A stretch of DNA of 7,664 nucleotides from the NCBI GenBank assembly GCA_049646625.1, contig JBARWE010000177.1:1-7664 (forward strand), read 5' to 3'. The translations under genes were made by a program, and so were the position numbers. Under the pieces are notes generated by a model. That model searched no databases and was not told where the DNA came from. It saw nothing but the letters and a program-made list of their open reading frames with translations. Source of the stretch: PRO6 sp049646625 (GTDB lineage Bacteria; Pseudomonadota; Alphaproteobacteria; Rhizobiales; Xanthobacteraceae). This document shows positions 1-5,358 of the stretch, in pieces. Positions within the stretch are counted from its first letter, which is position 1. Every line of letters starts with the position of its first letter.

Positions 1-421
1 TGGCACCGGAAATCGAGGTGCGCGAGGCGCGGCGCACCGGCACCTGTCGAATCTCGGCGGCGACCGCGCCGGCCGATTCCGGGCCGTCGATGATCCGCCA
101 CGGGATGATCAGCTTCTGGTCCTGCGACCCGGCCCATTCGAAATAGGTAATGGCAATGCGGCCGGCCGGCCCCTGCCGCAGCGCCTGCAAGAACTCGCGC
201 GACACGATCGCCTCGGCATAACCTTCGCGCTGCGTCGCAAGCTCGTCGAGATCCATCGAATAGGACACGTCAACGGCGAGCACGAGTTGGACATCGACCG
301 GCTGGCGACTGTCCGATTGCGCCAGACGATGAACCCCGGCCGGCGCGGCAATTCCCGCCACGTCGCCACTCAGCAGCGCCGCCACCACCGCCCCCGCCCC
401 GATCGAGACCCACCAGCGCAT
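1..421 (-). CDS. DUF1194 (von Willebrand A-like) protein, 5' part only
   Basis: This is the first 140 codons of a gene that runs off the left edge of the window, so its C-terminus is missing. The start is the ATG at 421-419, with a perfect AGGAGG five bases upstream. The N-terminus (MRWWVSIGAGAVVAALL) is a hydrophobic export signal, likely cleaved around residues 24-33. A domain resembling von Willebrand factor A follows: a beta strand (VDVQLVLAVDVS) carries the metal-site motif D51-x-S53-x-S55. Then come QREGYAEAI, GRIAITYFEWAG (88-98) and a TSIS segment at 135-138, which are the conserved blocks I know from the DUF1194 family. Members are predicted periplasmic or secreted metal-binding domain proteins of unknown function. 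The MFS gene upstream on the same strand ends 85 bp away behind a likely terminator, so this gene is probably transcribed separately. Family is fairly sure; role is unknown. Confidence 0.85.
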   Translation of the reverse strand, partial: MRWWVSIGAGAVVAALLSGDVAGIAAPAGVHRLAQSDSRQPVDVQLVLAVDVSYSMDLDELATQREGYAEAIVSREFLQALRQGPAGRIAITYFEWAGSQDQKLIIPWRIIDGPESAGAVAAEIRQVPVRRASRTSISGA

Positions 422-426
422 CGCGG

Positions 427-432
427 CCTCCT
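427..432 (-). promoter_or_regulatory. Ribosome binding site of the DUF1194 gene
   Basis: On the minus strand this reads AGGAGG, five bases before the ATG at 421-419. It is the strongest Shine-Dalgarno sequence in the window and fixes the start of the truncated DUF1194 gene. Confidence 0.8.
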
Positions 433-473
433 ATCGTCAGACAGACGCGGACGATGGTGCCACGGGTCCGGTC

Positions 474-504
474 AAAGCAAAAGCCGGATTCGGCGATGCC
501 GGCT
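474..504 (-). terminator. Probable rho-independent terminator of the MFS gene
   Basis: On the minus strand, directly after the MFS stop codon (509-507), AGCCGG (504-499) and CCGGCT (487-482) form a 6-bp stem with an 11-base loop. It is followed by the T-rich run TTTTGCTTT (482-474). The stem is short, but the hairpin, T tract and position all fit an intrinsic terminator separating the transporter from the DUF1194 gene. Confidence 0.5.
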
Positions 505-506
505 CC

Positions 507-1826
507 TCATCCGCCGACGGATACCCTGGTTCCATCGGCCGGGGCGATCAGGTGGACGCGGCCGGCAACCGCGCGCACCTTGCCGGGCGCGGCAAGCCAC
601 ACCCCGGCCGCCGACAGGGCGCTCATCGCAACGCCGATCCAGAAGCCGAGGGTGTAGCTGCCGGACAGATCGAACAGCGCGCCCGTCACCCACGGCCCGA
701 TCGCTCCGCCAGCCAGACCGATGGTCATCAGCGTGCCGAAGATACTGCCGAAATGCCGCCCCTCGAAAATCTCAAGCACCACCGCGCCCATCACCGAGGT
801 CATGCCGTAGCCCAGCACGCCCTGGGCCAGCACCATGACGAACACCAGCACGAGGCTGGGCCAGACCTGCAACGCGACCAGCGCCACAAAGCATATGGCA
901 AAGCCGAAGCAGCTCAGCGCCCACACCCATTCACGGCCGATACGATCGGAGACGTGGCCGAGCACGATCTGGCCGGGAATGCCGACGAAGCTGACGAAGC
1001 CAAGTGCCCAGGCGGCAATGCTGGTGCTGAAGCCGATCTCGACCAGATACTTGGTCTGATGCACCTGCACCGCGTACCAGGCATAAAGGCCGGCAAAATA
1101 GCCGAGCGCCAGCCACCAGAAACGCAACGTGCGCAGCGCACGCGGCAGCGTCCAGTCGATTGCGGCCCACGCCGGATCGACGATGTTGGAAGGGCGGGTC
1201 ACAGCCTGCACGGTCCCGTTGCCGCCGTCGCCGTCGGGCATCAAGCCGATGTCCTCAGGCCGCTTGAACAGCAGCAGGTTGATCGGCGCGAGAATGACGA
1301 ACAGGGCGATGCCGAGTATCCAGTAAGCCTGCCGCCAGCCGACGCTGTCGATCATCGCCTGAACCCAGGGTAGCAGCGTGATTGAGCCGACGCCGACACC
1401 GGCGAAGGCGATGCCGGAGGCGAGTCCGCGCCGGCGCACGAACCAGTTCGGCAGGAACAGCGACTGCCCGGTGTAGCTCAGGCAGATGCTGCCGGCGCCG
1501 ACCAGCGCGCCGAGCGTGACGTAAAGGTGCCAGGGCTGCGTCGCCAGCGGCGCAAGCATGAGGCCGGCGACCATCATGACGATGCCCAGCTCCATCACGA
1601 CGCGCGGCCCTGCGCGGTCCATCAGTTTGCCGATCAGCGGGGTGCTGAGCGCCGAGACGACGAAGCCGAACGAGAAGATGCCCGCGGTGATGCTGCGTTG
1701 CCAGCCGAACTCGTCGACGATGGGCGCGAACAGCAGCGAGAAGGAGGTGCGCGCGTTGACGCCGATCCCCATCGTCACGAACACCACCGCGACGACGATC
1801 CAGCCGTAGAAGAAGGGTAGCCGCAT
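507..1826 (-). CDS. Major facilitator superfamily transporter (monocarboxylate/oxalate-type)
   Basis: A 439-residue integral membrane protein with a hydrophobicity pattern consistent with 12 transmembrane helices in two six-helix halves. The polar stretch between the halves is at about 188-232. The MFS signature of the helix 2-3 loop is clear (G66-K-L-M-D70-R71-x-G73-P-R75), and its counterpart in the second half is G290-H-V-S-D294-R295-I-G297-R298. The opening FFYGWIVVAVVF and the segment NWFVRRRGLASGIAFAGVGVG (127-147) resemble the MFS subgroup that includes oxalate/formate antiporters and monocarboxylate carriers. It probably moves a small organic anion across the inner membrane by a cation-coupled or exchange mechanism, but the substrate cannot be read from sequence. 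No good Shine-Dalgarno sits before the ATG at 1826-1824. It lies 105 bp downstream of aroC on the same strand and may be read from the aroC transcript. Confidence 0.9.
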   Translation of the reverse strand: MRLPFFYGWIVVAVVFVTMGIGVNARTSFSLLFAPIVDEFGWQRSITAGIFSFGFVVSALSTPLIGKLMDRAGPRVVMELGIVMMVAGLMLAPLATQPWHLYVTLGALVGAGSICLSYTGQSLFLPNWFVRRRGLASGIAFAGVGVGSITLLPWVQAMIDSVGWRQAYWILGIALFVILAPINLLLFKRPEDIGLMPDGDGGNGTVQAVTRPSNIVDPAWAAIDWTLPRALRTLRFWWLALGYFAGLYAWYAVQVHQTKYLVEIGFSTSIAAWALGFVSFVGIPGQIVLGHVSDRIGREWVWALSCFGFAICFVALVALQVWPSLVLVFVMVLAQGVLGYGMTSVMGAVVLEIFEGRHFGSIFGTLMTIGLAGGAIGPWVTGALFDLSGSYTLGFWIGVAMSALSAAGVWLAAPGKVRAVAGRVHLIAPADGTRVSVGG

Positions 1827-1841
1827 GACGGGTCACGCAAG

Positions 1842-1860
1842 GGTCCGGCGCCGGCGGACC
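1842..1860. other. Short hairpin between aroC and the MFS gene
   Basis: GGTCCG (1842-1847) and CGGACC (1855-1860) form a perfect 6-bp inverted repeat around a 7-base GC-rich loop. It sits 16 bases upstream of the MFS start and 71 bases beyond the aroC stop. No T run follows on the minus strand, so it is not a convincing intrinsic terminator. It could slow transcription or be chance in GC-rich DNA. Confidence 0.25.
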
Positions 1861-1931
1861 GGGCGCGATGACGGTTCAGCCGCGATGGTGATCGAGAGCC
1901 GCCCGACAATCAACTCCCGGCCAGCAGCCGG

Positions 1932-3032
1932 TCAGCCGACCTGGCCGCGATGGCGCAGGAAATGGTCGGCCAGCACGCAGGCCACCATCGCCTCGCCGAC
2001 CGGAACGGCGCGGATGCCGACGCACGGATCGTGGCGACCGCGGGTCATAATTTCGGTGTCGGTGCCGTCGCGCGCCACGGTACGGCGCGGCGTCAGGATC
2101 GACGAGGTCGGCTTGACCACGAAACGCGCCACCACCGGCTGCCCGGTCGAGATGCCGCCGAGCACGCCGCCGGCGTGGTTCGACAGAAACACCGGGCCGT
2201 TGTTGCCCATATTGGACGAAGAACTGCGCATCTCGTCGGCGTTGTCCTCACCCGTCAGCGCGGCGGCAGCGAAGCCGGCGCCTATCTCGACGCCCTTGAC
2301 GGCGTTGATGCTCATCAGCGCGCCGGCAAGGTCGCCGTCGAGCTTGCCATAGATCGGCGCGCCGAGGCCCGCCGGCACGCCTTCCGCCACCACCTCGATC
2401 ACCGCGCCGATCGACGAGCCGCTTTTACGGATGCCATCGAGATAGCTCTCGAAGAACGCCGCCTTGTCCTTGTCGGGGCAGAAGAACGGGTTGTTGCCGA
2501 CCTCGTCCCAGTCCCAGTTGTCGCGGTTGATCCGGTGCGGCCCCATCTGCACCAGCGCGCCCCGCACGGTGATGCCAGGCACCACCTTGCGGGCGATGGC
2601 GCCGGCGGCGACCCGCGCCGCCGTCTCGCGCGCCGAGGAGCGGCCGCCGCCGCGATAATCGCGCAGGCCGTATTTCGCCTCATAGGTGAAGTCGGCATGG
2701 CCGGGGCGAAACTTGTCCTTGATGTCGGAATAGTCCCTGGAGCGCTGGTCGGTGTTCTCGATCAGAAGCGCGATCGGCGCGCCGGTCGTGACCTGCACCC
2801 CGGTCTCGGGATGCACCATCACGCCTGACAGGATTTTCACCTGATCCGGCTCGCGCCGCTGGGTGGTGAAACGCGACTGGCCGGGGCGGCGGCGGTCGAG
2901 ATCGCGCTGGATGTCCTCCGCTTCAAGCGGAATGAGCGGCGGGCAGCCGTCCACCACGCAGCCGATCGCCACCCCGTGGCTTTCGCCGAACGTGGTAACG
3001 CGGAACAGGTGGCCGAAAGTGTTGTGGGACAT
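1932..3032 (-). CDS. aroC: Chorismate synthase
   Basis: Catalyses the last shikimate-pathway step, converting 5-enolpyruvylshikimate-3-phosphate to chorismate with reduced FMN; cytosolic, normally a homotetramer. The 366-residue product has full family length. All three classic signatures are visible: GESHGVAI (16-23, with active-site H18), the arginine/serine block GGRSSARETAARVAAG (129-144), and RHDPCVGIRAVPVGEAM (333-349). The second catalytic histidine is H112 in RPGHADFTY, and D335 lies in the third motif. The reading frame continues open 54 bases upstream to an ATG at 3086, but the family starts MSxNTFGxxFRVTTFGESHG, so the ATG at 3032-3030 is chosen; no strong Shine-Dalgarno is seen. 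The added codons would run through the first operator-like dyads. The leader carries four regularly spaced TGCA dyads (3050-3129), suggesting dedicated control of this gene. Confidence 0.97.
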   Translation of the reverse strand: MSHNTFGHLFRVTTFGESHGVAIGCVVDGCPPLIPLEAEDIQRDLDRRRPGQSRFTTQRREPDQVKILSGVMVHPETGVQVTTGAPIALLIENTDQRSRDYSDIKDKFRPGHADFTYEAKYGLRDYRGGGRSSARETAARVAAGAIARKVVPGITVRGALVQMGPHRINRDNWDWDEVGNNPFFCPDKDKAAFFESYLDGIRKSGSSIGAVIEVVAEGVPAGLGAPIYGKLDGDLAGALMSINAVKGVEIGAGFAAAALTGEDNADEMRSSSSNMGNNGPVFLSNHAGGVLGGISTGQPVVARFVVKPTSSILTPRRTVARDGTDTEIMTRGRHDPCVGIRAVPVGEAMVACVLADHFLRHRGQVG

Positions 3033-3049
3033 GAGGACAACCAAGTGAG

Positions 3050-3129
3050 TTGCAAAAATGCAATCGGTCCGATTGCAAAGCTGCAAGCCCGGTCTGCAAC
3101 TTTGCAGTTTTTTGCCTGCAAGCTTGCAG
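3050..3129. promoter_or_regulatory. Array of four YTGCA-N4-TGCAR dyads in the aroC leader (putative operators)
   Basis: Four 14-bp dyads share the form pyrimidine-TGCA-N4-TGCA-purine: TTGCA-AAAA-TGCAA (3050-3063), TTGCA-AAGC-TGCAA (3073-3086), CTGCA-ACTT-TGCAG (3094-3107) and CTGCA-AGCT-TGCAG (3116-3129, a perfect 14-bp palindrome). TGCA begins at 3051, 3059, 3074, 3082, 3095, 3103, 3117 and 3125: always 8 bp apart within a dyad, with dyad starts 23, 21 and 22 bp apart, about two helical turns. The nearest dyad ends 18 bp before the aroC start codon. The only gene start beside the array is aroC, so it probably governs aroC and perhaps the genes after it. The regulator cannot be named. PhaR and ScfR-type sites in related bacteria are also TGC-rich, but as I remember them they have different spacing. 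Confidence 0.7.
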
Positions 3130-3131
3130 AT

Positions 3132-3160
3132 GTCGTAGCGGGAAGTCGCGAAAATCGCAA
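3132..3160 (-). promoter_or_regulatory. Possible aroC promoter
   Basis: On the minus strand TTGCGA (3160-3155) and TACGAC (3137-3132) stand 17 bp apart and partly match -35 and -10 hexamers (4/6 and 3/6). If real, transcription would start near 3125, inside the outermost TGCA dyad, and the other three dyads would lie in the transcribed leader. That layout suits repression. Match quality is low. Confidence 0.3.
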
Positions 3161-3186
3161 TTCTCTGGGGCTAAAATGCTACTCCG

Positions 3187-3257
3187 TCATGACCCGGCAC
3201 AGCCGTTCGAAGAACGGCGTTCTGACCACGCCTATGTCCCGGCCATCCACGTCTTTG
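3187..3257. repeat. Palindromic intergenic repeat-like unit
   Basis: The unit holds a perfect 7-bp-arm hairpin, GCCGTTC (3202-3208) and GAACGGC (3212-3218) with loop GAA. It sits inside a looser outer inverted repeat formed by GTCATGACCCGG (3187-3198) and the CCCGGCCATCCAC segment ending at 3250. From memory, similar GTCATG...CCGG / CCCGGCCATCCACG sequences recur between genes of Bradyrhizobium and Rhodopseudomonas. Only one copy is in this window, so its dispersed nature is an inference. Confidence 0.45.
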
Positions 3258-3260
3258 CAG

Positions 3261-3304
3261 CCCCACCCACCCCTCCCCCACAAGCGGGGGAGGGATAAAG
3301 GGAG
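3261..3304 (+). repeat. 44-bp hairpin/G-tract element, copy A
   Basis: This 44-bp element matches the reverse complement of 5306-5349 at 43 of 44 positions; the difference is A3280 against G in copy B. It contains the hairpin arms CCCTCCCCC (3271-3279) and GGGGGAGGG (3286-3294) around a 6-base loop. The left part, read on the minus strand, has four G tracts with single-base loops (3279-3261). It ends in ATAAAGGGAG. It lies 61 bp past the phosphatase stop. Confidence 0.85.
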
Positions 3305-3313
3305 AGGGTGTGG

Positions 3314-3336
3314 ATGCCCGGCACAAGGCCGGGCAT
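3314..3336. repeat. REP-like hairpin after the phosphatase gene
   Basis: ATGCCCGGC (3314-3322) and GCCGGGCAT (3328-3336) are perfect 9-bp arms around the loop ACAAG. The hairpin begins 28 bases past the phosphatase stop codon on the minus strand. No T run follows, so it is more likely a dispersed palindromic element or 3'-end stabiliser than an intrinsic terminator. The surrounding sequence (TGGATGCCCGGCAC...GGGCATGACG) resembles an abundant Rhizobiales intergenic repeat as I remember it. Confidence 0.6.
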
Positions 3337-3364
3337 GACGATCGAGAAGCCCAAATTAAGAGTG

Positions 3365-3964
3365 TCAGCCGTGCCGGGTCATGCCGCCATCGGCGAAAAC
3401 ATAGACCGCCCCCTGTGCCACCGGCAGATCGCCTGCGCTCACCGCCGGCGCGACCCCGAGCGCCACCATCAGGGCGCGCGCCGTGCCGCTATGCGCCACC
3501 GCCACCGTGTCCTGCGTCAGCGAGTCGAGCCAGCCCTTGAGCCGCGCGGCGATCGCCGCATAGGTCTCGCCACCGGGCGCCGCCACCTGCCACTTGTCGG
3601 CGTTGCGGGCAGCGAACACCTCCGGGTGCGCGGCCGCCATCTCGGCAACCGTCAGTCCCTCCCATGCGCCGTAACCGATTTCGCGCAGCCGCTCGTCGGC
3701 GCGGTAGGAGGCCGGTGGCACGCCAAGCGTTGCCCGCATCAGTTCCATGGTCTCGCGCGCCCGCCCGAGCGGACTTGCGACATAGGCAAGCCGCGCCGGA
3801 TCGCAGTTGCGTTCAGCCATCAATTCACGCAACAGCCCGCCGACACGCGCCGCCTGGGCGCGGCCGCGCGCGTTGAGCGGAATGTCGCGCCAGCCCTGGA
3901 AGCGGCCGGCGGCGTTCCATTCGGTCTCGCCGTGGCGAACGAAATAGATGGTGGGCGCGCGCAT
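3365..3964 (-). CDS. Histidine phosphatase family protein (phosphoglycerate mutase-like)
   Basis: A 199-residue member of the histidine phosphatase (branch 1) superfamily, which removes phosphate through a phosphohistidine intermediate; predicted cytosolic. The defining N-terminal motif is intact as R10-H11-G12-E13-T14 in YFVRHGETEWN, with H11 the phosphorylated nucleophile. The second arginine lies in ASPLGRARETM (R68), the likely proton donor is E95 in LREIGYGAWEG, and the second histidine is H158 in VAVAHSGTAR. At about 200 residues it fits the single-domain phosphatases rather than the cofactor-dependent glycolytic mutases, which are longer, so a role in glycolysis is doubtful and the substrate is unknown. 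The ATG at 3964-3962 is 12 bp past the fabI stop, so the two are almost certainly co-transcribed; no strong Shine-Dalgarno is seen, suggesting some translational coupling. Confidence 0.92.
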   Translation of the reverse strand: MRAPTIYFVRHGETEWNAAGRFQGWRDIPLNARGRAQAARVGGLLRELMAERNCDPARLAYVASPLGRARETMELMRATLGVPPASYRADERLREIGYGAWEGLTVAEMAAAHPEVFAARNADKWQVAAPGGETYAAIAARLKGWLDSLTQDTVAVAHSGTARALMVALGVAPAVSAGDLPVAQGAVYVFADGGMTRHG

Positions 3965-3976
3965 CGTCGACGTTCG

Positions 3977-4795
3977 TCAGTCCTTGGCGAGCGAGATGTC
4001 GGGCGCGTCCGGCCGCTTCATGCCGACGATGTGGTAGCCGGAATCGACGTGATGCACTTCGCCGGTGACGCCACGCGCCAGATCGGACAGGAAGTACAGC
4101 GCGCTGTCGCCGACTTCCTCGATGGTGACGGTGCGGCGCATCGGCGCGTTGTACTCGTTCCACTTCAGGATGTAGCGGAAATCGCCGATGCCGGAGGCGG
4201 CCAGCGTCTTGATCGGACCGGCTGAAATTGCGTTGACGCGGATGTTCTTCTCGCCGAGGTCGGCGGCGAGATAGCGCACGCTGGCCTCCAGCGCCGCCTT
4301 GGCGACGCCCATCACGTTGTAATGCGGCATCCACTTTTCGGCGCCGTAGTAAGTGAGCGTCAACAGCGCGCCGCCGTCGGTCATCAGCTTCTCCGCGCGC
4401 TGCGCCACCGCAGTCAGCGAGTAGCAGGAGATCAGCATGGTCTTCGAGAAATTCTCGGCCGTGGTCTCGACATAGCGGCCGTCAAGTTCGTCCTTGTCGG
4501 AGAAGGCGATGGCATGGACGACAAAATCGACCTTGCCCCACTGCTTTCTCGCCTCCTCGAACACCGCGTCGATGGTGGCCGGCTCGGTGACGTCGCAGTG
4601 GCCAAGCAGAACCGCGCCAAGCTCGGCGGCGAGCGGCTCGACGCGCTTCTTCAGCGCATCCCCCTGCCAGGTCAGCGCCAGTTCAGCGCCGGCGGCGCGG
4701 CAGGCCTTGGCAATACCCCACGCGATCGACCGATTATTGGCGACGCCAAGCACGATGCCGCGCTTGCCCCGCATCAGACCCGCCGTCTCAACCAT
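3977..4795 (-). CDS. fabI: Enoyl-[acyl-carrier-protein] reductase (NADH), FabI type
   Basis: Reduces the trans-2-enoyl-ACP double bond in the last step of each cycle of type II fatty acid elongation; soluble, normally a tetramer, and the target of triclosan. The 272-residue chain shows the divergent FabI dinucleotide loop GVANNRSIAWGIA (17-29) and the catalytic set Y149, Y159 and K166 in LTYYGAEKWMPHYNVMGVAK, aligning with E. coli Y146, Y156 and K163. SAGPIKTLAASGI (191-203) is the substrate-loop region. The ATG at 4795-4793 is preferred because AAGGTG lies eight bases upstream; the frame stays open to an ATG at 4879, but those extra 28 residues are arginine/alanine-rich and unlike the family. 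Residue A97 (HAIAF) replaces the glycine at E. coli G93. The histidine phosphatase follows after 12 bp. Confidence 0.96.
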   Translation of the reverse strand: MVETAGLMRGKRGIVLGVANNRSIAWGIAKACRAAGAELALTWQGDALKKRVEPLAAELGAVLLGHCDVTEPATIDAVFEEARKQWGKVDFVVHAIAFSDKDELDGRYVETTAENFSKTMLISCYSLTAVAQRAEKLMTDGGALLTLTYYGAEKWMPHYNVMGVAKAALEASVRYLAADLGEKNIRVNAISAGPIKTLAASGIGDFRYILKWNEYNAPMRRTVTIEEVGDSALYFLSDLARGVTGEVHHVDSGYHIVGMKRPDAPDISLAKD

Positions 4796-4803
4796 GCTGT
4801 GTT

Positions 4804-4809
4804 CACCTT
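4804..4809 (-). promoter_or_regulatory. Ribosome binding site deciding the fabI start
   Basis: On the minus strand this reads AAGGTG, eight bases before the ATG at 4795-4793. It favours this start over the in-frame ATG 84 bases further upstream. Confidence 0.6.
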
Positions 4810-5036
4810 GACGTTCAGGCCGGCGGGCACCCGACGCGGCCACGGCGGTCCCGGCCGCCGTTTCGGTCCCTCTTGGCATGCCTGCGAAAGGCCATCAAGC
4901 CTGTCCTGCTATCGCCGGTTGCAGATTTCCGGCATTGCCCGAACGCCGTTCCAGATCGTGCCGGATCACCGCTAAAATTGGACGTTTCCTCTGAACGATT
5001 GCGCGAGGGATTTTTGCGATAAGGCGGCGTCAAGAC
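4810..5036. other. Intergenic region between divergent fabI and the small CxxC gene
   Basis: About 230 bp between two diverging gene starts, so it must hold both promoters. I find no convincing -35/-10 pair in either direction: the minus strand has TTGACG (5034-5029) with no good -10 at the right distance. A 148-codon minus-strand frame across it looks like a shadow. No repeats are evident. Confidence 0.4.
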
Positions 5037-5040
5037 GAGG
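5037..5040 (+). promoter_or_regulatory. Ribosome binding site of the small CxxC gene
   Basis: GAGG stands five bases before the ATG at 5046, a good Shine-Dalgarno distance. It supports this small frame as a real gene. Confidence 0.5.
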
Positions 5041-5045
5041 ATACG

Positions 5046-5249
5046 ATGGTGCAGAAAACCGCCGAGACCCGCCGCAACGTTGTCGATCTCCGCTTCTATC
5101 GACGCAACTCCCCGCGCGATCGCCGCGCCGCCGCCGCGGCGCTGCCGCGGCTGTGCCGGCACTGCGGGGCGTGGCTGGCCGACGACGAATCCGAGGACGA
5201 CTGCTCCAGCGTATTCCGCGCTTACGAGACGTCCGGCACGCGCAGCTAG
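5046..5249 (+). CDS. Small hypothetical protein with a CxxC (zinc-knuckle-like) motif
   Basis: A 67-residue basic protein with no signal peptide or membrane segment. The N-terminal half is arginine-rich (DLRFYRRNSPRDRRAAAAA). The C-terminal half carries L-C37-R-H-C40-G-A-W-L followed by the acidic, cysteine-bearing D-E-S-E-D-D-C53-S-S. C37, C40, C53 and perhaps H39 could hold a zinc ion, or pairs of subunits could share one. I have an impression of similar short CRHCGA...SEDDCSS proteins in Bradyrhizobium relatives but can give no function. Support for coding is a good ribosome binding site, GC-rich third positions and a motif unlikely to arise by chance. It is divergent from fabI and convergent with the SDR gene; copy B of the 44-bp repeat lies just beyond its stop. 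Nucleic-acid binding is a guess from charge and motif only. Confidence 0.7.
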   Translation: MVQKTAETRRNVVDLRFYRRNSPRDRRAAAAALPRLCRHCGAWLADDESEDDCSSVFRAYETSGTRS

Positions 5250-5305
5250 CCTTGTCCGCAATTCCGGTGGCCTTCCCGTCCGCCCTCCGCCGTCGTGCCT
5301 GCCCC

Positions 5306-5349
5306 CTCCCTTTATCCCTCCCCCGCTTGCGGGGGAGGGGTGGGTGGGG
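5306..5349 (-). repeat. 44-bp hairpin/G-tract element, copy B (inverted)
   Basis: Reverse complement of 3261-3304 with one mismatch. The stem is longer than in copy A: CCCTCCCCCGC (5316-5326) and GCGGGGGAGGG (5329-5339) pair over 11 bp, in practice about 9 bp with a 6-base loop. The plus strand 5331-5350 holds four G tracts with one-base loops. It lies between the stops of the small CxxC gene (5249) and the SDR gene (5359), nine bases past the latter. It could act as a bidirectional transcription barrier, though no T tract is present. Confidence 0.85.
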
Positions 5350-5358
5350 GCTTCACAG

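Larger units (their letters stand above)
3033..3364. other. Gene-free stretch upstream of aroC: operator-like array plus dispersed repeats
   Basis: No believable gene lies here; open frames through it are composed of repeat DNA or shadow aroC. Moving rightwards, 3050-3129 holds the TGCA dyad array, and 3132-3160 a possible weak aroC promoter. A palindromic repeat-like unit occupies 3187-3257, the first copy of the 44-bp hairpin/G-tract element 3261-3304, and a clean 9-bp-arm hairpin 3314-3336. The phosphatase stop codon follows at 3365-3367. Confidence 0.8.

Noticed and set aside
1950..2828. 292-codon plus-strand frame antisense to aroC
   Set aside because: It is an antisense shadow rich in histidine, arginine and alanine, with no domain.
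3033..3086. N-terminal extension of aroC to an upstream ATG at 3086
   Set aside because: The family begins at MSHNTFGHLFRVTTFGESHG. The extra 18 residues are unlike aroC N-termini and are encoded by the dyad array.
3050..3129. CRISPR-like or tandem repeat reading of the TGCA cluster
   Set aside because: The repeated unit is only a short dyad with non-identical spacers of 7-9 bp, far too short for CRISPR. The regular helical spacing fits operators better.
3308..4225. 305-codon plus-strand frame antisense to the phosphatase and fabI
   Set aside because: It starts within the REP-like hairpin region and runs antisense to two certain genes, with no recognisable motif.
4796..4879. 28-residue N-terminal extension of fabI
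   Set aside because: The extension is arginine- and alanine-rich without FabI similarity, and AAGGTG supports the start at 4795.
4815..5261. 148-codon minus-strand frame between fabI and the SDR gene
   Set aside because: It has no recognisable domain and low-complexity arginine-rich composition. It is opposite the better supported CxxC gene with its ribosome binding site.
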